A DNA stretch of 52,455 nt from Vulcanimicrobiota bacterium (lineage in GTDB: Bacteria; Vulcanimicrobiota; Vulcanimicrobiia; Vulcanimicrobiales; Vulcanimicrobiaceae), in the NCBI GenBank assembly GCA_019241305.1, contig JAFAXE010000013.1, forward strand, positions 1 through 52,455, given 5' to 3'. Each line of letters begins with the position of its first letter. Position 1 is the first letter of the stretch. A program made the translations under genes and the position numbers. This document shows positions 7,972 to 17,004 of this stretch, in pieces. The notes beneath the pieces were generated by a model that worked only from the letters and a program-made list of their open reading frames with translations, was not told the origin of the DNA and made no database searches.

Positions 7972-8504
7972 TGTTCGAGTTTTTCGCTCGTCTGTTTCGC
8001 GGCGAACCGTCCGGAGCGAAGGCAAAGGAACGGCTTCGCCTCGTGCTTCTCTCCGACCATCTCGCACTCGCCCCGGATATCGTCGAGTCGCTGAAGACGG
8101 ATTTGCTGGACGTCATCTCGCGCTACGTGGAAGTCGACACGGAACATGTCGACGTGACGTTCGAGCAGCGCGAACACGAGGTGGCGATGCTGGCGAACGT
8201 GCCGATCCTTTCCGTTAAAAACGGACGAAGCGAGGCGCCGGTCCTCGAGCCGGAAATCCCGCCGCACGTTGCCGACAAGGTCGAAGAGTCGCCGAAGGCT
8301 GAAACGCAGGCTGCCGAGCGGGTCGACGCGCTGCTCTCAGAGACTGACGGCATGAACGGTCTCGGTAGTACGCAGACCGCCGCGATGTCGCGATCGAGGA
8401 AACAACGACGGCGTCGCCGGCGGCGCAAAACGGAAGAGCCGCTTGCTTCCCCGAGCGTTCCCCCGTCAACGACGGAGCCGCCGCCATCGCTCGCTTCGTC
8501 GTAA
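7971..8504 (+). CDS. minE: MinE topological specificity factor with Arg-rich C-terminal extension
   Basis: A 177-residue protein. Residues 1-82 match full-length MinE: the N-terminal amphipathic membrane helix FEFFARLFRG, the anti-MinCD segment AKERLRLVLLSDH, and the beta-rich dimer domain LLDVISRYVEVDTEHVDV. Normal MinE ends there at 80 to 90 residues. This one continues for about 95 residues, acidic/proline-rich at first and then SRSRKQRRRRRRRKTEE and a Pro/Ser tail. The basic tract resembles those in the RNase E-like protein encoded just downstream. It starts with ATG overlapping the stop of the second minD. The core is confident; the job of the tail is unknown and might be nucleic acid or membrane binding. 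Confidence 0.9.
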   Translation: MFEFFARLFRGEPSGAKAKERLRLVLLSDHLALAPDIVESLKTDLLDVISRYVEVDTEHVDVTFEQREHEVAMLANVPILSVKNGRSEAPVLEPEIPPHVADKVEESPKAETQAAERVDALLSETDGMNGLGSTQTAAMSRSRKQRRRRRRRKTEEPLASPSVPPSTTEPPPSLASS

Positions 8505-8551
8505 CGTTCACGCACTAGCGGACGGGCCCCCGGCGCAGAAGACGTCTGTGC

Positions 8552-9655
8552 GTGCTCGAGCGACCGTGGTACCGTTCCTTCAATTGGCTGCTGGCGCTGT
8601 TGACGATTGCCGTCTCGGCCGCCGGGATCGTGCTCATCCACTCCGCCGACCTGCGCGACCCCACCGCGGCGATGGAGTGGAAGCGACAAATCGCTTATGG
8701 CGCTGTCGGCATCGTGGTGATGGGACTGTTTGCGGCGATCGACTATCACCGCTGGCAACGTTGGGCAACGCGGCTCTACGTCGTGAATTTCGTTCTCTTG
8801 ACCATCGTCATGCGCGGCGGCCACAGCGCGCTCGGCGCGCAACGCTGGATCTCACTCGGACCGCTGGGAACCTTCCAGCCTTCCGAACCAGCGAAACTCA
8901 TCCTCGCCATCGTCGTCGCCGCGATGCTTTCGCGTTCTGCGGCCGTGGGCGCGAGGGAGATGGTGCTGGCGATCGCCGCGGTCGCGGTCCCTGCCCTTCT
9001 GGTGTTGAAGCAACCCGATATCGGCACGGCGCTCGTGATCTTTGCGATCCTTACGGTGCAGCTGTTCTTTGGAGTTTCGCGCACGTGGCTGTTCGGTGCG
9101 TATGCCGCGGCAGCGGTCGCCGTCGGCGCCTTCGTCGTCGGGACGAAATATGTTCTGAAACCCTTTCAGCGGAACCGGTTGCTCGTCTTTCTGCATCCGA
9201 ACGACGATCCGCAGGGGATCGGTTGGAACCTGCGCCAGTCGAAGATCGCCGTCGGCAGCGGCGAGCTTTTCGGTAAAGGGCTGTACCACGGCACGCAGAC
9301 GCAGCTCAACTTCGTACCGGAACATTCGCGTGACTTCATCTTTACCGTCGTTGGCGAAGAGCTGGGGTACATTGGATCCATCTCCCTCGTCCTCGCGTAC
9401 GCCTGCCTGTTAGCGGCCGGCTCGCGGGCGATCGTCGTCGCGAGGGACCGCTTTGGATTTCTGTTAGCGGCCGGACTCGTCGCGATGCTGGGATTTCACA
9501 TCGTGGTCAACATCGGAATGACGATCGGCATCATGCCGATCACCGGCATCCCGCTGCCCTTCCTTTCGTACGGCGGCTCCGCCATTTTGACGGACTTCGC
9601 GGCGGTAGGGATTCTGCTGAACATCGATCTCCAGCGTGACAAATTCGAGTTCTGA
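8552..9655 (+). CDS. rodA: Rod shape-determining protein RodA (SEDS glycosyltransferase)
   Basis: A 367-residue polytopic membrane protein of the SEDS family, which polymerises lipid II during side-wall synthesis with a class B PBP. Visible marks are about ten hydrophobic segments, GAQRWISLGPLGTFQPSEPAK, LKQPDIGTALV, LNFVPEHSRDFIFTVVGEE and the C-terminal GIPLPFLSYGGSA. These residues and the length fit RodA better than FtsW. The start is GTG 8552 (VLERPWYR). It follows minE by 47 bases and is probably cotranscribed with the min genes, an arrangement also known where min genes sit next to mre/rod genes. No mreBCD or PBP gene is visible in the window. Confidence 0.92.
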   Translation: MLERPWYRSFNWLLALLTIAVSAAGIVLIHSADLRDPTAAMEWKRQIAYGAVGIVVMGLFAAIDYHRWQRWATRLYVVNFVLLTIVMRGGHSALGAQRWISLGPLGTFQPSEPAKLILAIVVAAMLSRSAAVGAREMVLAIAAVAVPALLVLKQPDIGTALVIFAILTVQLFFGVSRTWLFGAYAAAAVAVGAFVVGTKYVLKPFQRNRLLVFLHPNDDPQGIGWNLRQSKIAVGSGELFGKGLYHGTQTQLNFVPEHSRDFIFTVVGEELGYIGSISLVLAYACLLAAGSRAIVVARDRFGFLLAAGLVAMLGFHIVVNIGMTIGIMPITGIPLPFLSYGGSAILTDFAAVGILLNIDLQRDKFEF

Positions 9656-9893
9656 TGTGACGGGCCGCCCCGGTGAACGAGGACCCTTTGCCATCCGCCC
9701 TGAACCGGCACCCATCCGAACTGAAGATTTTTGCGGCTTTGTAGTGCTCGTTCGGGCGCTCGAGCGGCCGCTACGTTCGGCAATCGAGGGAGCGAGATGA
9801 GAGGCGCGGCCTCCGCCCGGCGCACAACGACAGGTGTGCAGAACGTAGTGCGGCGGCGCGTTCCATGGCAGCCCCTGTACAGAGAGGCAACTA
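9656..9893 (+). other. Leader region before the RNase E/G gene
   Basis: This 238-base stretch holds no gene I can support. It contains short dyads, among them a palindrome AGCGGCCGCT near 9765-9774, and ends with GAGAGG at 9882-9887, six bases before the TTG start of the RNase. In other bacteria the RNase E mRNA leader is a target of autoregulation by cleavage, so a structured leader would fit, but I cannot show a specific structure here. No clear promoter boxes were recognised. Confidence 0.35.
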
Positions 9894-12764
9894 TTGGCAA
9901 CTGATATCCTCATATCGAGCGATCCCTGGGAAAACCGGGTCGCAGTTTTGGAGGACGGCGCGCTCGCCGAAATTTACTTCGAGCGCGAAGAAAAAGTCAT
10001 CGGTTCGATCTACAAGGGCAAGGTCCAGAACGTCCTGGCAGCCCTGGGGGCCAGCTTCGTCGATATCGGTCTGGGGCGCAATGCGTTCCTGTACGTCGAC
10101 GACATCAACCGCACGCCGCTCAACATCGGCGAGGTCGAAATCACACAAGGCCGCTCGGGCTGGACGATTAGCGAAAAGGTCAGCCGCGGTGACGACGTCT
10201 TGGTGCAGATCGTCAAAGAACCACGCGGACTCAAAGGGGCGCGAGTCTCGACGAACGTCTCGCTCCCCGGCCGCTACCTCATCCTCATGCCGAACGGCAA
10301 GTTCAGCGGCGTCTCTCGCAAGATCGAAAGTCCCGAAGAACGCAACCGGCTCAAAACCATCATGAAGGCGATTCGTCCCGAAGGGATGGCGACGATCGTC
10401 CGGACCGCGGCCGCGAACGTGAGCCAGGCCGAGCTCATCGCCGATCTGGGCGTGCTGATCAGGATGTGGCATGGCATCCTCGAGACCTACAAGCGCTCGA
10501 CCGCTCCTGCCTTGATTCATCGCGATATGAACTTGGTCTATAAGGCGGCGCGGGACTTCATCACGCCGGACGTCGACCGCGTCCTCATCGACGACGCCGA
10601 AGAGTTCGAGAAAGTCCGCGATTTCATGCGGTTGTACGGACCGCAGTACGTCGATCGCATCGAGCACTACAACGGCGGCCGTTCTCTGTTCGCAGACTTC
10701 AAAATCGACAGTGAGCTCGAGAAGCTGCTGCGACCGAAGATGAACCTCCCCTCAGGCGGCTCCATCGTCATCGAAACGACGGAGGCGCTGACGGTCATCG
10801 ACGTCAACAGCGGCAAGTCGACGAGCGGAAAAAACCTCGACGAGACGATCGTGCGGACGAACGTCGAAGCCGCCGCGGAGATTGCGCGCCAAGTGCGCCT
10901 GCGGGACATCGGCGGCATCATCGTCTGCGATTTCATCGACATGAGCAGCGAGGCGTCACGCAACAAGGTGATCGCGACGCTGGAGGGCGGGTTACGCAGA
11001 GACCGCACGCGCACCACGATTCAGTCGTTCTCCGCGCTGGGGTTGCTCGAATTTACGCGCAAACGGATCGGCAAGGACCTCGCATCCCAGCTGCGCGGCG
11101 AGTGTCCCACCTGCGAGGGTTTGGGGAAAGTCCTTTCTCCCGAAACGGTAGCAATCGACGCGTTCCGGAAACTGCGTCATTTCGCGCATACCCACATTCA
11201 CCCGAATGGCCGTGCCGGAGACGGCCGTGAGCGGACGCCTATCGAGGTGCACGTTGCACCGACCGTTGGCGCGCAGCTCGAGTATTGGTACGAGGACGAG
11301 ATGGCGAAGCTGGAACGGGAACTCGGTACGCGCGTAAACGTGATGGTCGATCCCGCGATGCATCCCGAGAGGAGCTCTGTCAGCGTCGCGGACGGAGCAA
11401 CTGCAGCAGCACGGAGAGGCGACGCGGTTCGAGTCGGGGACGAGATCGACGTCGATCTTCTGCACGCGAAGTTACCGGATCCGACCTCGGCAGTCGCGGT
11501 GGTCGGGAACCGCCTCGTCGAGGTGAAAGACGCGGCGTCAGCCGCTGGGCAACGGTTGCGGATCAAGATCGTCGACGTTGACGATGAAGGCAACATCCTC
11601 GCTGAGCCGCGGGTTGCCGTTGCTCAAGCCGGGGAAGGCCGACGGCGACGGCGGCGTGGAGGTCGCGGGCGGCGTAAACCGCTTACGGCAGCCGAGCAAG
11701 CCGCAGAGCTGCGGGAACTCGCCGAGGAGGCCGCCCACAGCTTGGGAGGCCGGACGGTCGCGATCGGCATCTCCACCTCGGTGGAAGCCGAACAGGAAGC
11801 CGCCGCAGCGGCGCCGGCGTCTCCTCCGCTCACCGTCGTTCCTTCGAGCGCCGCGTCGGCGTCGTATTTTGGAAATGGAGCACAAGAAAGCGGCGAGGGC
11901 TCAGAAGTTCGCCGCCGCCGTCGTCGCCGTCGCCGGCGTCGGCCCGGAGTCTCCGTCGCGGGAATCGAGTCCGGTGAAGCCATGACGCTCGCCGGGATTC
12001 CAGCACGAAGCGCCGAGCTGCAGACGAGCGAAATGGATCGACTGGGCCCGGCTCAGGCCGAAGCAATACCTCCTACGAGCGGACCAGCGCCGCGCGAGGA
12101 GGGCGGAGGCCGTCGCCGTCGCCGGCGTCGTCGCCGTCGCGGCCGCAGCGAAGGATTCGTCCAGGTCGGAGCTGCCGAAACGTCTCAGGCCGGTGGAATC
12201 GGCGCGCAAACGACACCCGATCGTCACATCTTCCGCGTCAACGTTGGCGGAAGCGCCGAGGCGACGGGGGCCAGCGCTCCTCCGGAACCATCGCGGGCGA
12301 TTGCGAAGCCGCAACCGGCCGGTCCGGTCGCCGTTGAGCCACCGCCTCCCAGTTTGAAAGTCGCTGAGGAGAAGCCCAAGGCAGCACGTCCGACAAGCCG
12401 CCGAAGAACGCAACCCCAAGCGCCTCGACAGCTGGAGTCGACGCCAATCGCGGCGTTACCGTCGACCGCCGAGACATCGTCACCACCACGCCGAGGACGA
12501 AAGACCGCGGCGGCTCAGGACGTGCCGCAGGCGTCTCCGGCACCGCCCGAGCCGCGGCCGAAGGCCCGCACCCGCAAGGTGGCGAGCCGCCGGACGGACG
12601 CTGCCGACGCTGCTGTAACGCCGAAGCGGACGCGCGAGGCCGCCACGGCTTCGAGCGAACCGCCAGCGAAAACGTCGCGTACGAAGGCTTCCTCCACCGC
12701 AAAGGCACCGGCAAAGAAAAAGTCCACGGCAAAGAAAAGCCCAAGCCGCAAGAAGTCGTCGTAG
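9894..12764 (+). CDS. rne: Ribonuclease E/G family endoribonuclease with long Arg-rich tail
   Basis: A 956-residue RNA-processing and decay enzyme. The catalytic half (about 1-420) shows the S1-domain start GSIYKGKVQNVLAALGASFVD, the Mg-binding acids Asp303 in TVIDVNSGK and Asp346 in IIVCDFIDM, and the zinc-link Cys404/Cys407 in ECPTCEGLGK, the same spacing as E. coli RNase E. The C-terminal half is disordered, with three tracts of 7 to 10 arginines (roughly residues 583-600, 673-684 and 740-752) and an Ala/Lys-rich end. TTG 9894 is set by GAGAGG six bases upstream. It could be named Rng, but the length and tail resemble RNase E scaffolds. Its place after minCDDE-rodA is notable. Confidence 0.92.
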   Translation: MATDILISSDPWENRVAVLEDGALAEIYFEREEKVIGSIYKGKVQNVLAALGASFVDIGLGRNAFLYVDDINRTPLNIGEVEITQGRSGWTISEKVSRGDDVLVQIVKEPRGLKGARVSTNVSLPGRYLILMPNGKFSGVSRKIESPEERNRLKTIMKAIRPEGMATIVRTAAANVSQAELIADLGVLIRMWHGILETYKRSTAPALIHRDMNLVYKAARDFITPDVDRVLIDDAEEFEKVRDFMRLYGPQYVDRIEHYNGGRSLFADFKIDSELEKLLRPKMNLPSGGSIVIETTEALTVIDVNSGKSTSGKNLDETIVRTNVEAAAEIARQVRLRDIGGIIVCDFIDMSSEASRNKVIATLEGGLRRDRTRTTIQSFSALGLLEFTRKRIGKDLASQLRGECPTCEGLGKVLSPETVAIDAFRKLRHFAHTHIHPNGRAGDGRERTPIEVHVAPTVGAQLEYWYEDEMAKLERELGTRVNVMVDPAMHPERSSVSVADGATAAARRGDAVRVGDEIDVDLLHAKLPDPTSAVAVVGNRLVEVKDAASAAGQRLRIKIVDVDDEGNILAEPRVAVAQAGEGRRRRRRGGRGRRKPLTAAEQAAELRELAEEAAHSLGGRTVAIGISTSVEAEQEAAAAAPASPPLTVVPSSAASASYFGNGAQESGEGSEVRRRRRRRRRRRPGVSVAGIESGEAMTLAGIPARSAELQTSEMDRLGPAQAEAIPPTSGPAPREEGGGRRRRRRRRRRGRSEGFVQVGAAETSQAGGIGAQTTPDRHIFRVNVGGSAEATGASAPPEPSRAIAKPQPAGPVAVEPPPPSLKVAEEKPKAARPTSRRRTQPQAPRQLESTPIAALPSTAETSSPPRRGRKTAAAQDVPQASPAPPEPRPKARTRKVASRRTDAADAAVTPKRTREAATASSEPPAKTSRTKASSTAKAPAKKKSTAKKSPSRKKSS

Positions 12765-12789
12765 CCGACAGCGAGACGCCGCAAACAAA

Positions 12790-12820
12790 AGGGCGCCCGA
12801 CTGGGCGCCCTCATTGTTGC
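12790..12820. terminator. Bidirectional intrinsic terminator between rne and the S41 gene
   Basis: AGGGCGCCC (12790-12798) pairs perfectly with GGGCGCCCT (12803-12811) around a GACT loop. Rightward it is followed by TCATTGTT; leftward by TTTTGTTTGC, so it can stop both the rightward rne transcript and the leftward ftsE-S41 operon. Confidence 0.85.
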
Positions 12821-12832
12821 GTTTACGGGGAA

Positions 12833-14176
12833 TTACGAGCCGGCTTGGGCGAGCTTTCCTTGGAGATACGTGACTGCAGCTTGCAATTGCGTGTCCGAAG
12901 GAAGTTCGCCGAAGCGTGCGTTCTTTGCTGGGTCCGGCGCCTTGATGTCTGGCTCGATGCCGACCGTATTGATATCCCGGCCGCGCGGTGTGAGATAACG
13001 CGCGCTGGTGATTTTCACCGCTGAACCATCCGGCAGCGGGTGAATCGTCTGCACCACGCCTTTGCCATAGGTGCGCGTTCCGATGAGCTCGCCGACGCCG
13101 TTATCTTGAATAGCGCCCGACGTGATCTCCGACGCTGAGGCGGTGTAGCCGTTGACCAAGACGGCGAGCGGTTTTGGCGGGACCGCGGTATTCTCGGCAT
13201 CGTACTGTGTGTTGCTGCCTCCCCGCGCCTCCACCGAGACGATTGGGCCGGACGGGACGAATTTCGAACTGACGTCGATCGCGGCGTTCAAATAGCCACC
13301 ACCGTTGTCGCGCAAATCGAGCACGTATGCCTTGGCGCCTTGCGCGTCGAGGCGGTCGAGTGCCGCGCTGAGTTCCTGCGCCGTGTTCGCTCCGAACACG
13401 GTGAGCCGCGCGTAGCCGATCCCTCCGCGCAACAGCCGCGCGTAAACGCTGGGCTGATGAATCACTGCGCGCGTAACCGCCACAGGCGAAGGAAGCGTCG
13501 CGCCGTTGCGCTGCAGCACGAGTCGCACCATCGTTCCCTCGCGACCGCGCAGCATCTTCGCGTCTTCGTCGCTCGTCAGGCCCTTCGTCGCCTTTCCATC
13601 GACGGTCAGGATAATGTCACCCGGTTGCAGGCCCGCGCGCTCAGCTGGACCGCCTGGGATGATATCGGTGACGCGAAGCAGCTTCGTGTCGTCGTCCACG
13701 CGGATCGCGATTCCGACGCCGCTAAAGTTCCCGCCATCGAGCCCTTCGTTGAGCGCGGCGTACTCTCTAGGCGTGAGGAAGACCGTGTACTTATCGTTGA
13801 CCGACGCCATCAGTCCGGTGATCGCTTCGTACGTGAGTTGGCGCGATCCGAACCGGCCGCCATATTGTGAGGCAACGGCGGCAACCTCGCGGTCGAGTTC
13901 CCGTGCATCCCCGAGCTGGTCGCTTTGCGCATGCGGACTCGGTACGGACGGCGACGCGATACCGTTGCGCTGCAGGAATGTAACGAGCCGCGTGTGCGCA
14001 CCGTTGAGAAGCGTCTGCGGATCGATCTTCTTATAGAACTCGGACGAGAGCAGCGAATAGCTCATCTGCAACTCATCACTTTCTACGGACGAAAGCGGAC
14101 CGGCTGTAGCGAAGGGCGTTCGCGACGTTGCGAGCAGGAGTGCACAGACGAGGGCGACGGGGAGCAGGCGTTTCAT
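12833..14176 (-). CDS. S41 family C-terminal processing peptidase (first of two)
   Basis: A 447-residue secreted serine protease of the CtpA/CtpB type. A signal peptide covers about residues 1-25. A PDZ domain follows around 150-230 (GVGIAIRVDDDTKL, PAERAGLQPGDIILTVDGK), then the S41 fold with LDLRDNGGGYLNAA, the catalytic Ser in NGYTASASEITSG and the catalytic Lys in RTYGKGVVQ. Such enzymes cut C-termini of periplasmic or wall-bound proteins and in some species act with FtsEX and M23 wall hydrolases. It is the last gene of the leftward ftsE operon, 12 bases after a paralog, and is followed by a terminator. ATG 14176 gives the expected signal peptide. Confidence 0.9.
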   Translation of the reverse strand: MKRLLPVALVCALLLATSRTPFATAGPLSSVESDELQMSYSLLSSEFYKKIDPQTLLNGAHTRLVTFLQRNGIASPSVPSPHAQSDQLGDARELDREVAAVASQYGGRFGSRQLTYEAITGLMASVNDKYTVFLTPREYAALNEGLDGGNFSGVGIAIRVDDDTKLLRVTDIIPGGPAERAGLQPGDIILTVDGKATKGLTSDEDAKMLRGREGTMVRLVLQRNGATLPSPVAVTRAVIHQPSVYARLLRGGIGYARLTVFGANTAQELSAALDRLDAQGAKAYVLDLRDNGGGYLNAAIDVSSKFVPSGPIVSVEARGGSNTQYDAENTAVPPKPLAVLVNGYTASASEITSGAIQDNGVGELIGTRTYGKGVVQTIHPLPDGSAVKITSARYLTPRGRDINTVGIEPDIKAPDPAKNARFGELPSDTQLQAAVTYLQGKLAQAGS

Positions 14177-14188
14177 GCTAGTGGTTTT

Positions 14189-15595
14189 TTACCTGTGGGC
14201 AATGCGGCGCAGATAGGCTTGGGCCGCTGCAAGTTGTAGGTCCTTGGGGCTGTCGATGATGCTGGGGTCAGGCGACTGGTTGACGACGAGATCCGGCTCG
14301 ATTCCGCGGTGTTGGATGTCCCGTCCTAGCGGAGTCAGGTAACGCGCCGTCGTGATTTTGAGCGCACCACCGTCGGACATGTTGTAGATGCTCTGCACGA
14401 CGCCTTTACCAAACGTTTTCGTGCCGACGAGCGTTCCGACGCGGTAATCCTGGATTGCACCGGCGGTGATCTCGGACGCGCTGGCGGTATACCGGTTCAC
14501 GAGAATGACGAGCGGACCCACGTCCATGGCATCGTGCGTCGCGCTCTTCGTCTCACGCACGTTATTGCGATCGATCGTGGAGACGATCGCCCCTTGCGGT
14601 ACGAACAAGCTCGAAATTTGGACCGCGGCGTCGAGCAGACCACCCCCATTGTTGCGCAGATCCAAAATGTAGCCACGAGCGTGCTGCTCTTTGCCGGAAG
14701 CGAGCGCGCGGCGTACTTCGTCGTACGAAGTGCTCCCAAAATCTGCGAGGCGCACGTAATCGAAGCCGTTCTCCATCTTGGCATGGACCGACGGAACGAT
14801 GATCTGCTCGCGCGTCACCACCACCGAATGGGCACCCCCGCCCGTATGCGATAGTACGAGGAGCGTCACGATGGTGCCGACTTTTCCGCGGATCGCGTGC
14901 TCGACGTCGTCCAGTTGCATCCCACGAACCGCCTGACCGTTGACGGCGAGGATCGTATCGCCAGGCTTAATGCCGGCGCGATACGCGGGCGTTCCTTCGA
15001 TCGGGTCGACGATGACGCGCTTCGTCCGTGGGTCCTGCACGATGTAGACACCGATCCCGCCGAAGTCGCCGCCGCGTAAGGACTCCTCCAGGCTCGAAAT
15101 CTCAGCCGGTGAAAGGTAGGTCGTGTAGGGATCGCCGAGTGCGTTCAGCATTCCGCGGATCGCGGCTTGCGTCAACTCAGCATCACCGACGACGCCGCGG
15201 TACGACGACTCAGCGATGTCGAGGTTGCGCGAGAGGAGCGCGATATCGTGGCGCTGGTTGCCATTGGCAACCGCCGCTGGGATGCGAGGACTGTGCACTT
15301 GATGCCGTTTTAAGGTTGCAATAAGCTCGCGTTGCTCTCCGTCCATCAAGAGCTGCGCGGTGACCGGCTTGTAGTACGTTTCCTCGACCTTGCGGAAGGC
15401 CGTTGAGAGCAGCGCCTCGTCGCTGTTGCGCGTGCGATCCAAGAGCGACTGCAAGTCGAGCGTTGCCAGCCCTCCTTGGCCGTCGAACAAGCCGATGCCC
15501 TGAATCGTGCGTTCATGTCCGAGATACAACGCGCCGCCCAACGAGGCGAGTGCGACGACGAGGGCGGCGATGAGGGCGCGAAAAGCTGCTGGCAA
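14189..15595 (-). CDS. S41 family C-terminal processing peptidase (second copy)
   Basis: A 468-residue paralog of the next gene. A single N-terminal hydrophobic segment (residues about 6-25) looks like a membrane anchor or signal. The PDZ part has GIGVYIVQDPRTK and PAYRAGIKPGDTILAVNGQ; the protease part has LDLRNNGGGLLDAA, catalytic Ser in NRYTASASEITAG and Lys in KTFGKGVVQ. Both copies are therefore catalytically intact. The start appears to be TTG 15595; no ATG or GTG lies nearby in frame and the ribosome site is weak, so the start is less sure. The 190 bases between it and the M23 gene hold no gene. Confidence 0.88.
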   Translation of the reverse strand: MPAAFRALIAALVVALASLGGALYLGHERTIQGIGLFDGQGGLATLDLQSLLDRTRNSDEALLSTAFRKVEETYYKPVTAQLLMDGEQRELIATLKRHQVHSPRIPAAVANGNQRHDIALLSRNLDIAESSYRGVVGDAELTQAAIRGMLNALGDPYTTYLSPAEISSLEESLRGGDFGGIGVYIVQDPRTKRVIVDPIEGTPAYRAGIKPGDTILAVNGQAVRGMQLDDVEHAIRGKVGTIVTLLVLSHTGGGAHSVVVTREQIIVPSVHAKMENGFDYVRLADFGSTSYDEVRRALASGKEQHARGYILDLRNNGGGLLDAAVQISSLFVPQGAIVSTIDRNNVRETKSATHDAMDVGPLVILVNRYTASASEITAGAIQDYRVGTLVGTKTFGKGVVQSIYNMSDGGALKITTARYLTPLGRDIQHRGIEPDLVVNQSPDPSIIDSPKDLQLAAAQAYLRRIAHR

Positions 15596-15786
15596 AACCG
15601 TGTCGTTTCTTCTTGAAAGGGTGAAGGGTCAACCCGCAGGCTTGATTCCCCGAAAGAACCCGGGTGGTTCGGTCAGGTGCGGCGAGCGCCCTGTGATGGC
15701 TTCTACCCGCCTAACGCAGGGTACGGTAGCCGTGTTTGCACTCTGTCGCCAAGCGAGCGCGGCGGCATGCCGTGTTGGCGCACGCC

Positions 15787-17004
15787 TCAGCGCAAGCGTG
15801 TCGTCGGATCGACCGGGACGCCATTCACGCGGATCTCGAAATGCAGGTGCGGCCCAGTCGCCCGCCCCGTCATTCCGACCGCCCCGATCGCCTGTCCCCG
15901 CTGGACGTCTTGGCCAACGGAAACAAAAACGGCGGAGCAGTGGCCGTACAAGGTCGACATACTGCCGCCGTGGTCGAGAATGATGGCGTTCCCATAACCG
16001 CCGTACCAACCGGCGAAAATCACGCGGCCGGCCGCAGCGGCCGAGATCGTCGCACCGCTCGGCGCGCCGATATCGATTCCGGGGTGCGTCTCGACCCCTC
16101 CCCCGAACGGATTGGGGCGCAGGCCGAAAGGCGAGGTAATGGGTCCCGAGACAGGCCATGAAAAGGCGCCCGGTCCTGCCGCAGTCTCGGGTGGCGCCGG
16201 TTTCCCGGCAAGCAGTGCGGCTCGGCGGGCGGCCTCGGCTAAGGCACGTCGGCGTTCTTCCTCTTCGCGCTGCCGTTCGCGAATGAGGCTTTCGAGCGAG
16301 CCTTCTTCGGCAGCGGAGAGATCTTCGAGTTGCGCGACTTCGCCGGCAACGGCTTGGCGCTGGACACGTGCGGCAGCGAGCAGGCTGCGACGCTGTTCTG
16401 CCAACGAGGATAATTGCGACTGGACGCGCTGCTGCGCGGCCACGTCATCGTTCAGGCGAATTTGCTGTGCTTCGAGCCCGACGCGGGCGCTCGAGACTGC
16501 CTGTTCTGCAGCGCGCCGTTCGCGAACCGTGCGCTGGGTCTGCGCAATCAGATAGCCAATGTCGTCCCATCGTTCGACGAATTCCGTGAACGACGTGGCC
16601 GACAACAGAACGTTGAGGTACCCGATGTCGCCGTGCTCGTAGGCATCGACGATGCGCCGCCGCAAGGCGTCGTTATGCCGAGCCAGCGTCGCTTCGGCGG
16701 CGTCGAGTTGCACTTTATTCTGCGCCAGTTTGCGTTCGCTTTGATGGACTTGCACGGTGAGATCGTCGAGCGCTGCGCCGACGCGCGTGATGCCGGCATT
16801 CGTCTCCGCGAGTTGCCCCTGCAAATCGGATTCCCGCACGCGAGCCACCGTGAGCGCGTGCCGCCGCTGCGTCAGTTTGTCGTGTGTCGTGCGAATCTTC
16901 GCCTGTTCGGCTTGGATCTTCGAGCTGATGCCTTGCGCAAGTGCCGCGCTACGGGGCAGCAGCAACAGCGTCGCGAGGCCGAGCGCCGCGACCGCCTTCC
17001 TCAC
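15787..17004 (-). CDS. M23 family peptidoglycan hydrolase or activator with coiled coil (EnvC-like)
   Basis: A 405-residue exported protein. A signal peptide (about 1-23, ending ALAQ) is followed by long coiled coils (about 27-125 and 160-265), then a C-terminal M23/LytM domain with GLRPNPFGGGVETHPGIDIG, and GRATGPHLHFEIRVNG. The H-D and HxH zinc ligands are present, so unlike E. coli EnvC it may cut peptidoglycan itself. Its GTG start overlaps the ftsX stop by four bases (GTGA), which strongly suggests that it is the partner driven by FtsEX. The FtsEX-coiled-coil-M23 arrangement is well known in cell separation. Confidence 0.92.
   Translation of the reverse strand: MRKAVAALGLATLLLLPRSAALAQGISSKIQAEQAKIRTTHDKLTQRRHALTVARVRESDLQGQLAETNAGITRVGAALDDLTVQVHQSERKLAQNKVQLDAAEATLARHNDALRRRIVDAYEHGDIGYLNVLLSATSFTEFVERWDDIGYLIAQTQRTVRERRAAEQAVSSARVGLEAQQIRLNDDVAAQQRVQSQLSSLAEQRRSLLAAARVQRQAVAGEVAQLEDLSAAEEGSLESLIRERQREEEERRRALAEAARRAALLAGKPAPPETAAGPGAFSWPVSGPITSPFGLRPNPFGGGVETHPGIDIGAPSGATISAAAAGRVIFAGWYGGYGNAIILDHGGSMSTLYGHCSAVFVSVGQDVQRGQAIGAVGMTGRATGPHLHFEIRVNGVPVDPTTRLR

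Noticed and set aside
7108-8067. Leftward 319-codon open frame across minD and minE
   Set aside because: Antisense shadow with His/Arg-rich random composition; the opposite strand holds clear Min genes.
11910-12145. Repeated CGTCGC-type units in the RNase gene considered as a CRISPR or minisatellite
   Set aside because: They are in frame and encode Arg tracts; spacing is irregular and there are no unique spacers.
15629-16159. Leftward 176-codon frame over the end of the M23 gene and its 3' spacer
   Set aside because: Arg-rich, overlaps the conserved M23 metal-site region in another frame, no recognisable motif.
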